A program made the translations under genes and the position numbers. Positions 58,887 to 64,000 of a stretch of DNA of 64,000 nt are shown here, in pieces. Source of the DNA: CAYMZZ01 sp046297935 (lineage in GTDB: Bacteria; Bacteroidota; Bacteroidia; Chitinophagales; Chitinophagaceae); NCBI GenBank assembly GCA_046297935.1, contig JBKBHA010000005.1, positions 124,001 to 188,000 on the forward strand, written 5' to 3'. The notes beneath the pieces were generated by a model. The model was not told the origin of the DNA. It saw only the letters and a list, made by a program, of their open reading frames with translations, and ran no database searches. Numbering within the stretch: position 1 is the first letter of the stretch; the number at the start of each line of letters is the position of its first letter.

Positions 58887-59879
58887 TCAGGAAACGGCGC
58901 AATGCGCAAAAAGATGGTCCAGACTTTCAGCCACACTATTGCGATAATCCACGTTGATTGGTTGGTCAGCCGACAACCATCGCCTCACGGCCGTGGCAAA
59001 ATGCTCATCAATTCGGTCCAGAGTGGCAACTCCCATTTCGGCCAGCGCGGCTGCATTGCATTGCTGCTCATACTGACTACGGATAGGAATCGCCAAGACC
59101 TTTTTGCCTAAGTGCAACGCCTCAGCCGGTGTTTCAAAACCGGCACCGCAAATGATGGCATGACAATTAATCAGGCTTTTATTAAAAGACCCTTTATCAA
59201 CGGGCATCCATTCTATCTGTCCCTCTCTGGCAATATCTTTTCGTTCCCCACTGAATACCTGGAAACTTATATCCTTGAGCGGGGCCAGAAATTCTCTTAG
59301 TTGTTGCTCGCAGTAGGCAGGAAGATAAACAGTAATATAACCAGCGTCTGAAGGCTCGGCCTCGAGGATTTGCTGTTTGATAACGGGTGTGAATATGAAA
59401 TCATCGTAGCGGCAAAAATGCAGACCAACATACTCCGATGCCTTCGCATAATTTTTTAATACAAATTCACCGGCCTTGCTACGCTGTGGCGGCCTCGGTG
59501 TCAGATCCGACATAAAGCTGGCCTGATGACCGAAATTGATGGAATAAACTGACTTGCGAGCACAGGCGGCAGCCGTGATATATTCAAAATCGTTGATCAC
59601 CAGATCGTATTTCTCAACCGGCAATTCCTGAATTTCCTGCCTTAGCCGAAACGGATGAAGCCCTTTCAACATTTTCCAATAGTCAAGCCCGCCGCTGCAG
59701 TTGTAAAACAGACTTAACCCTTTGCTTCGATATTTTACCGGCGCATCCAGCGCAAGCTGACTATTGCTGCCGCTCAGAAAAATATCAACCTCCCCAAACT
59801 GCTTCAGGTGTGGTAGCAGTTCCATTGCCCGACTGATATGGCCATTGCCAGTTGCCTGAACCGAATACAGTATACGCAT
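58887..59879 (-). CDS. GT-B fold glycosyltransferase (MurG/UGT-like)
   Basis: 330 residues. N-terminal VQATGNGHISRAMELLPHLK is the acceptor-side loop of GT28/GT1-type enzymes; C-terminal IICGAGFETPAEALHLGKKVLAIPI is the nucleotide-sugar-binding motif. Probably a membrane-associated transferase acting on a lipid or polyprenol acceptor. It lies 39 bp after the metallophosphoesterase gene on the same strand, so they are one operon. Together with that gene it recalls the PlcP/Agt pair that swaps phospholipids for glycolipids in phosphate starvation. Confidence 0.85.
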   Translation of the reverse strand: MRILYSVQATGNGHISRAMELLPHLKQFGEVDIFLSGSNSQLALDAPVKYRSKGLSLFYNCSGGLDYWKMLKGLHPFRLRQEIQELPVEKYDLVINDFEYITAAACARKSVYSINFGHQASFMSDLTPRPPQRSKAGEFVLKNYAKASEYVGLHFCRYDDFIFTPVIKQQILEAEPSDAGYITVYLPAYCEQQLREFLAPLKDISFQVFSGERKDIAREGQIEWMPVDKGSFNKSLINCHAIICGAGFETPAEALHLGKKVLAIPIRSQYEQQCNAAALAEMGVATLDRIDEHFATAVRRWLSADQPINVDYRNSVAESLDHLFAHCAVS

Positions 59880-59918
59880 AGACTGAGTATTTAATCGCAG
59901 AATTTTATCCAGGGACTT

Positions 59919-60770
59919 TTATTCCGACACCTTTCCATAGCTCAGCGTGTGCCAGTACATTGCTATCTCGTCGGTGAGCACTTCCGTTTGCACACGTCCC
60001 GCCTTTACTTTTTCAACTTTTAGTTCGCTTTCTTCAAATTGAAACAAATGCCAGTCGTTGTCGTAGAATTCAAGTGAGGTCATGTGTTCTACCCAGTCGC
60101 CTGAATTCAGATAGGTAACCCGTCCCCTTTCTGTTTCTACCGTTTTCTTACGAGGCTGGTGTATATGTCCGCAAATCACCGTATCGTATTTTTTTTCAAT
60201 CGCTAACTCTGCAATCATTTGTTCAAAGGCTTCTATTTTCACAACCCGCTTGTGAAATTGCTCCATCACTTTTCGGGAAAACGACACTTTTTCGCGACCA
60301 ACCCATTTTAGTACACGGTTAATGAATTTGTTGAAGGCCAATAGCAGCGCATAACCATTGCTGCCAAGTTTGCCCCAAAACTTGGCGCTGCCCTTGCTGG
60401 TGTGGTCAAATACGTCGCCATGGAATACCCAGGTCATACGGCCATTGATTTCTATCACCACTTTATCGGTGAGTTGGAAATTCCCAAGTTGCAGGTCGCT
60501 GTAACGCCTTAACGCATCGTCGTGATTACCGGTGATATAAATGACCCGGGTGCCATTGGTCAGAAGCTGAAATATTTCCTGAATAATCTGAACGTGCGAG
60601 GCGGGGAAGTAGCGTTTGCTAAACTGCCAGCCATCGACAATGTCGCCATTTAAAATAAGGAGGCGAGGCGAAATCGATTTGAGATAAGCCGAGAATTCAT
60701 TGGCGCGGCTCGCATAGGTGCCAAGATGCAGATCGGATATTACGGCTACTTCAACAGGACGTTTTTGCAT
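59919..60770 (-). CDS. LpxH/PlcP-like metallophosphoesterase
   Basis: 283 residues. Calcineurin-like di-metal motifs are complete: DLHLG (about 12-16), GDIVDGW (about 42-48), GNHDDAL (about 82-88) and GHIHQPRK (about 205-212). Homologues are annotated UDP-2,3-diacylglucosamine diphosphatase (lipid A synthesis), but the same COG contains PlcP, a phospholipase C used in lipid remodelling. No lpx genes adjoin. The glycosyltransferase partner and the Pho-type repeats beyond its start favour the PlcP reading; it remains an inference. Confidence 0.9.
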   Translation of the reverse strand: MQKRPVEVAVISDLHLGTYASRANEFSAYLKSISPRLLILNGDIVDGWQFSKRYFPASHVQIIQEIFQLLTNGTRVIYITGNHDDALRRYSDLQLGNFQLTDKVVIEINGRMTWVFHGDVFDHTSKGSAKFWGKLGSNGYALLLAFNKFINRVLKWVGREKVSFSRKVMEQFHKRVVKIEAFEQMIAELAIEKKYDTVICGHIHQPRKKTVETERGRVTYLNSGDWVEHMTSLEFYDNDWHLFQFEESELKVEKVKAGRVQTEVLTDEIAMYWHTLSYGKVSE

Positions 60771-60813
60771 GCCAGAGGTTTCATAAAGCTCGAAATTGAA
60801 TATGAACTGGTCA

Positions 60814-60881
60814 TTAACACAGCGTCAACAAATCGTGAATGATGTGGGAAAAGGTAAGAACAGGGTAACATTTCGTTAATG
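60814..60881 (+). promoter_or_regulatory. Pho-box-like 11-bp repeats before the phosphatase gene
   Basis: Two phased groups: TAACA (60815), CAACA (60826), GAATG (60837); and TAAGA (60855), TAACA (60866), TAATG (60877), each 11 bp apart. AGCTTTG near 60903-60909 may be the -7 box. The repeats are oriented toward the phosphatase; the divergent metallophosphoesterase could share them, but its own strand shows only weak repeats. Confidence 0.5.
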
Positions 60882-60923
60882 CTTAGTTCATACAGAGAAT
60901 GGAGCTTTGTTAAACCGCTACAC

Positions 60924-62036
60924 GTGAAACTAATTCTCGTACTTGCAGTACTATCGCTGGTACTTTCATCTGCACAGCCCCCTCAAAGGCAATCACCTTT
61001 AACTCACCCGGTCGACAGCAGCAGGAATCTCGTGGTTGTCACCATAGACGGATTTCGATGGGTTGAACTTTTTGAAGGAGCAGATGAATCATTAATAAAC
61101 GACCCTGAACTCAATTCAGATACGGGTACTACAAAGATGCTTTTTTGGGACGATGACCCACAGATAAGAAGAAAGCTACTGATGCCTTTCATGTGGAGCG
61201 TAGTTGCCAGGAGAGGACAAATTTGGGGAAACAGGCGCCTGGGAAATAAAGTAAACACTGCCAACATATATCATCTGTCCTATCCGGGATACAATGAATT
61301 ATTGACTGGTACTACTGACCTCCGAATCACCGACAACTCTAAAACACTTAACCCACACGCAAACGTGCTGGCCTTTCTAAACCTTCAACCAGAATTACAA
61401 GGCAAGGTTGCTGCGTTCACTTCCTGGGATGTGTTTCCATATATTTTAAATGAAGAAAAAAGCGATATCGTGCTTAATAGCGGATATGAAAAAATGCCTG
61501 AGGATTTAAACAGCAACACAGCATCAAAACTTAATTGGTTGCAAACCGACGGCATCCGGGAAAGAGGGGCAACCCGCCATGATCAGATCAGCTTTTTGGC
61601 GGCCCGTGAATACCTGGAGCAGTCACGTCCGCGGGTTTTGTTTCTGGGCTTAGGCGAAACGGATGAATATGCGCACCATAAACAGTATGGTTCTTACCTT
61701 CAGCAGGCCAACCGCATCGATAGAATGCTGGCTGACCTTTGGCACTGGATTCAATCGACTCCGGGGTACAAAAACCAAACGACGCTTTTAATTACTACCG
61801 ATCATGGTCGCGGAACTCGTGCCGACAAGTGGAGTTCTCACAATTCATTCATTCGCGGATCATCACAAACCTGGATGGCATTGATAGGACCAGGCATTGA
61901 AGCAAAAGGTGAAATGGATGAAGACAGTCAGCTTTATCAACAGGATCTGCCTTCGTTTATGGCTGCTGTTCTAGGACATCAATTTGAACCAGGCAGCTGG
62001 GCCGGCATTAACGGAACTAACCGTAAAGGCGACTGA
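60924..62036 (+). CDS. Alkaline-phosphatase-superfamily phosphatase or phosphodiesterase, exported
   Basis: About 370 residues from a GTG at 60924 (VKLILVLAVLSLVLSSAQ, read as Met), which gives a clean signal peptide. The ATG at 60879 falls inside the 11-bp repeats. Superfamily motifs: VVTIDGFRWVELFEG (metal Asp), SYPGYNELLTG (nucleophile region), FLGLGETDEYAHH (Asp/His metal site) and LITTDHGRGTRADKWSSH (Asp-His and His). Close to NPP-type phosphodiesterases rather than classic PhoA. The Pho-like promoter fits a secreted phosphorus scavenger. Confidence 0.85.
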   Translation: MKLILVLAVLSLVLSSAQPPQRQSPLTHPVDSSRNLVVVTIDGFRWVELFEGADESLINDPELNSDTGTTKMLFWDDDPQIRRKLLMPFMWSVVARRGQIWGNRRLGNKVNTANIYHLSYPGYNELLTGTTDLRITDNSKTLNPHANVLAFLNLQPELQGKVAAFTSWDVFPYILNEEKSDIVLNSGYEKMPEDLNSNTASKLNWLQTDGIRERGATRHDQISFLAAREYLEQSRPRVLFLGLGETDEYAHHKQYGSYLQQANRIDRMLADLWHWIQSTPGYKNQTTLLITTDHGRGTRADKWSSHNSFIRGSSQTWMALIGPGIEAKGEMDEDSQLYQQDLPSFMAAVLGHQFEPGSWAGINGTNRKGD

Positions 62037-62418
62037 TGAAAAAGAAAATAATTGTCAAATACAGCCACAGCACTGTGAAAACAATATGCATAATTGTCTC
62101 AAAAACTCTTCCATTCCAAAGCTTTGGCGAATAATAAAACAGTTGGACCAATAACCTAACCAGCCAAAAAAGACTCAAACCTGAGGCCACGAGGCTACCA
62201 AGACTGTTTTGCCAGTCGGCCGGATTGGTCAGAAGGCATATTGCTCCCATGAGCGCCACTGCCAATGCAATGAATAATGTGTGAACTTCCATCAACTGGC
62301 GATTGATCAAACTTAGGCCAGCCAATTCTTTTTTCCATTGAAAGTACCTTGGGAAGCCAACATGAATAATGGCCAGAAGCAACAGTATAACACCGCTGAT
62401 GTTAAGATGCAGATTCAA
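62017..62418 (-). CDS. Small integral membrane protein, four helices
   Basis: 133 residues with four hydrophobic helices (about 7-24, 45-62, 72-92, 108-129). Start MNLHLNISGVILLLLAIIHVGFPRYFQW. No named family recognised. Its start overlaps the 3' end of the methyltransferase-like gene by 17 bp, and its end overlaps the convergent phosphatase gene by 20 bp. Likely works with its operon neighbours. Confidence 0.8.
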   Translation of the reverse strand: MNLHLNISGVILLLLAIIHVGFPRYFQWKKELAGLSLINRQLMEVHTLFIALAVALMGAICLLTNPADWQNSLGSLVASGLSLFWLVRLLVQLFYYSPKLWNGRVFETIMHIVFTVLWLYLTIIFFFISRLYG

Positions 62419-63184
62419 GTGGTCGTAAGATTAATAAGTGTACAAATGGATTGACAGACTGCTTCCGAATGATTTCCAGTTTGGCCAGGCTGGCGGTTGC
62501 TTCCCATTCAGTTCGGCTATAAAAATGAAAAGCACCAAATGAATAAGCCAGAAGATTCGGTAAGTCCCTGAAATGCTCCAAAATATAGAGTTTACAATTT
62601 GCTTTCATTCTTTTACGCAGTAGGGCAAAAAATTCTGCCCGCTCCTGCCGATTCCTGATTTCATGCGCAGCGAAAATTAACAGAATGCAATCAGGATCTC
62701 TATCTGGAAGTTTTGGATTATTTATAGAAATGGGGATAGTTCCCTCGTAAATAGGTTGAGAACGTCTGGCGCGCCGTATCGATATTTCAGTGTGTTTTGT
62801 GGAGTCGTAAAAATCGAATACCATTAGCTCGGCATGCGGAAACTTCTTTTTGAGGATCATGCTGGTTTCATCAAATCCCGCATGGATATTCCATATGCTA
62901 TTCAGCTTTTCTCCCTTCTCTTCCTCCAGCCAGTTTAGCTTATACAGGTCACTGTAGTCATATATATACCAGGAGACAAAAAGGGGAATGAGTACTACTG
63001 CCGCCAAAAGAAAAGCAAGAGCTTTCGCATATCCTTCTGGGAAGAGCCCATCTCCCAATAAAAAGATCGCAGCCACTAAAATTGTTGCTACTACAAAAAA
63101 ATGCCAGTTGAACCTGACGATATTGCTTACACCCTGGAATGGCTTTCGCCCCAGTCGCTTTTGGATATTTAGCTGTTTGCCCAT
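62402..63184 (-). CDS. Membrane-anchored SAM-dependent methyltransferase-like protein
   Basis: About 260 residues from MGKQLNIQKRLGRKPFQGV (an upstream ATG at 63208 would overlap the previous gene further). Two membrane helices (about 27-75), then a class I methyltransferase-like domain: IWNIHAGFDETSMILKKKFPHAELMVFDFYD (motif I/II region, with GxG altered to HAG) and DCILLIFAAHEIRN (motif IV region). The weak SAM-binding glycine motif is unusual; activity is uncertain. Overlaps the DUF2071 gene end. Confidence 0.75.
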   Translation of the reverse strand: MGKQLNIQKRLGRKPFQGVSNIVRFNWHFFVVATILVAAIFLLGDGLFPEGYAKALAFLLAAVVLIPLFVSWYIYDYSDLYKLNWLEEEKGEKLNSIWNIHAGFDETSMILKKKFPHAELMVFDFYDSTKHTEISIRRARRSQPIYEGTIPISINNPKLPDRDPDCILLIFAAHEIRNRQERAEFFALLRKRMKANCKLYILEHFRDLPNLLAYSFGAFHFYSRTEWEATASLAKLEIIRKQSVNPFVHLLILRPLESAS

Positions 63185-63909
63185 TTTTCCAACCGACCTT
63201 TTTTCCAATAATAAGGAACATTCTGAACCAGAAACGCGTTTGCCAATTTGGCGGGTGCCTCCTGAAGTACAGATGGCATTTGTACCGACTCCTGGACTAC
63301 GAAAACAGGCTGCGGACTCCAGTTAGTTCTCACACCTTCAACTACGAGTACTTTTTGTTCTTTTTCCAAATAGCTAAATGTAAATGGAAGTGGACCCGCA
63401 AACCGACGTGCTTCCGACCAATCGGCAAATGGCGAGCTTTTGGGCAAGTCTATGTTTTCAACCTCCCAATTAGCCTTTATTTTAAATGCTAATTTTTTCG
63501 ATTCAAACTCAAGACTGTTTCCGCCTGCCAATTTCTTAAAGTCGCCATGCTGATATCGGTAATGAGTCATCAGGTTACCCGCAAAGTTCATAATGCGGCT
63601 GTCCGTTGCCGATTCCATGATATATAGCCCGCGTAGTTTCTTTCCCTGACGATTTTGATACCTGACGAATATTCTGAATCCTGCCAAAATGAAATTGCGA
63701 CCCATCCATTCCGGAAACCCTTTCGGGCGAAGCTTTTCAGTTGAAACCATGGCAAGCGCCACGAATCCCCATTTTTTCTGCCAGCAGTCAAGTTCAAAAC
63801 AAGGAGGTATCAGTTGCTGTAAAAATTCTGCAGGATAGCAGTATGATAGCACAAGCGAACTCTCGAAATGCGCTTCAATCGCAAACGGATGACTCTTCAG
63901 CCAGCTCAT
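63169..63909 (-). CDS. DUF2071 (YqjF-like) family protein
   Basis: 246 residues. Start MSWLKSHPFAIEAHFESSLVLSYCYP, with LIPPCFELDCWQKKWGFVALAMVSTEKLRPKG and NFILAGFRIFVRYQ typical of DUF2071, and FTFSYLEKEQKVLVVEG near the end. Soluble; function unknown in this family. Its start overlaps the stop of the next upstream gene (ATGA), and its stop overlaps the methyltransferase-like start, so the group is translationally coupled. Confidence 0.82.
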   Translation of the reverse strand: MSWLKSHPFAIEAHFESSLVLSYCYPAEFLQQLIPPCFELDCWQKKWGFVALAMVSTEKLRPKGFPEWMGRNFILAGFRIFVRYQNRQGKKLRGLYIMESATDSRIMNFAGNLMTHYRYQHGDFKKLAGGNSLEFESKKLAFKIKANWEVENIDLPKSSPFADWSEARRFAGPLPFTFSYLEKEQKVLVVEGVRTNWSPQPVFVVQESVQMPSVLQEAPAKLANAFLVQNVPYYWKKGRLEKWANS

Positions 63910-64000
63910 GATAAGGAGATGTTTTGGGAACGCGGCTCCTTCATTACAAACGCATGCAGGTAAACTACAAAAATGAATGCACCAGCCAGAATAATATTGA
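63906..64000 (-). CDS. Truncated membrane protein, C-terminal 30 residues
   Basis: Open frame running off the window edge; stop TGA overlaps the DUF2071 start by 4 bp. The visible end is hydrophobic (NIILAGAFIFVVYLHAFVM) followed by a short polar tail (KEPRSQNISLS), so a membrane protein. First visible member of the overlapping operon ending at 62017. Too little to assign a family. Confidence 0.6.
   Translation of the reverse strand, partial: NIILAGAFIFVVYLHAFVMKEPRSQNISLS

Noticed and set aside
60879..60923. ATG start of the phosphatase gene
   Set aside because: It lies within the last 11-bp repeat and would spoil the signal peptide; the GTG at 60924 fits better, though this is not proven.

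Overview
The window is ordinary chromosome of a Bacteroidota member, most likely Chitinophagaceae or a close relative (inference from gene content, not from a marker tree). Pointers are a SusC/SusD pair, several TonB-dependent outer-membrane proteins with carboxypeptidase-like N-terminal domains, DUF1800/DUF1501 genes, ECF sigma/anti-sigma pairs, tryptophan 2,3-dioxygenase, an undivided mreBCD-PBP2-RodA operon, and promoters of the Bacteroidota type (TTTG near -33, TAnnTTTG at -7). I found no rRNA, tRNA, insertion sequence, prophage or CRISPR array. Many apparent ORF starts are too long. I moved starts inward where the family, a signal peptide or a promoter inside the ORF demanded it.

Layout: 1-3408 end of a SusC/SusD/lipoprotein operon; 3528-8040 TlpA-like thioredoxin lipoprotein, gatB, PDZ protein and a small membrane ORF; 8034-11806 alaS and a divergent M23 peptidase; 12224-15666 cytochrome c, di-haem peroxidase and amidohydrolase; 15867-19743 prfA, VanZ-like, ECF sigma/anti-sigma and gcvH; 19943-24984 outer-membrane receptor, cyclophilin, a hypothetical and serS; 25093-31210 DUF1800/DUF1501, OPT transporter, MORN protein and DUF2200; 31211-36926 two POT transporters, purD and tryptophan dioxygenase; 37349-38993 two outer-membrane proteins; 39208-45468 mreB-mreC-mreD-PBP2-rodA; 45477-50595 metallo-hydrolase, a second ECF sigma/anti-sigma module, a split transketolase C-terminal half and galE; 50649-62036 a phosphate-related region; 62017-64000 a tightly overlapping group of membrane protein, methyltransferase, DUF2071 and a truncated gene.

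Three things stand out. (1) A family of intergenic composite repeats: tandem 7-bp units on one side, the same units inverted on the other, and between them a conserved palindromic core built on ATCTGCG and GGGAACAGAAC. There are four copies, plus sister arrays with 8-bp units and a second 7-bp unit. Most array ends abut a stop codon. (2) A likely phosphate-starvation region: five TNACA repeats spaced exactly 11 bp (a Pho-box arrangement) precede a TonB receptor/beta-helix operon lying beside PiT and DUF47 genes. Similar 11-bp repeats precede a phosphatase gene and a putative small RNA. Between those two lie a glycosyltransferase and an LpxH/PlcP-like metallophosphoesterase, a pair that recalls phospholipid-to-glycolipid remodelling. 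(3) Two putative small RNAs, each ending in an intrinsic terminator, share the motif GCAG-K-CAATTTTCTCAT-GCAGTTA. Its complement resembles the start region of an mRNA (ATGAGAAAA).
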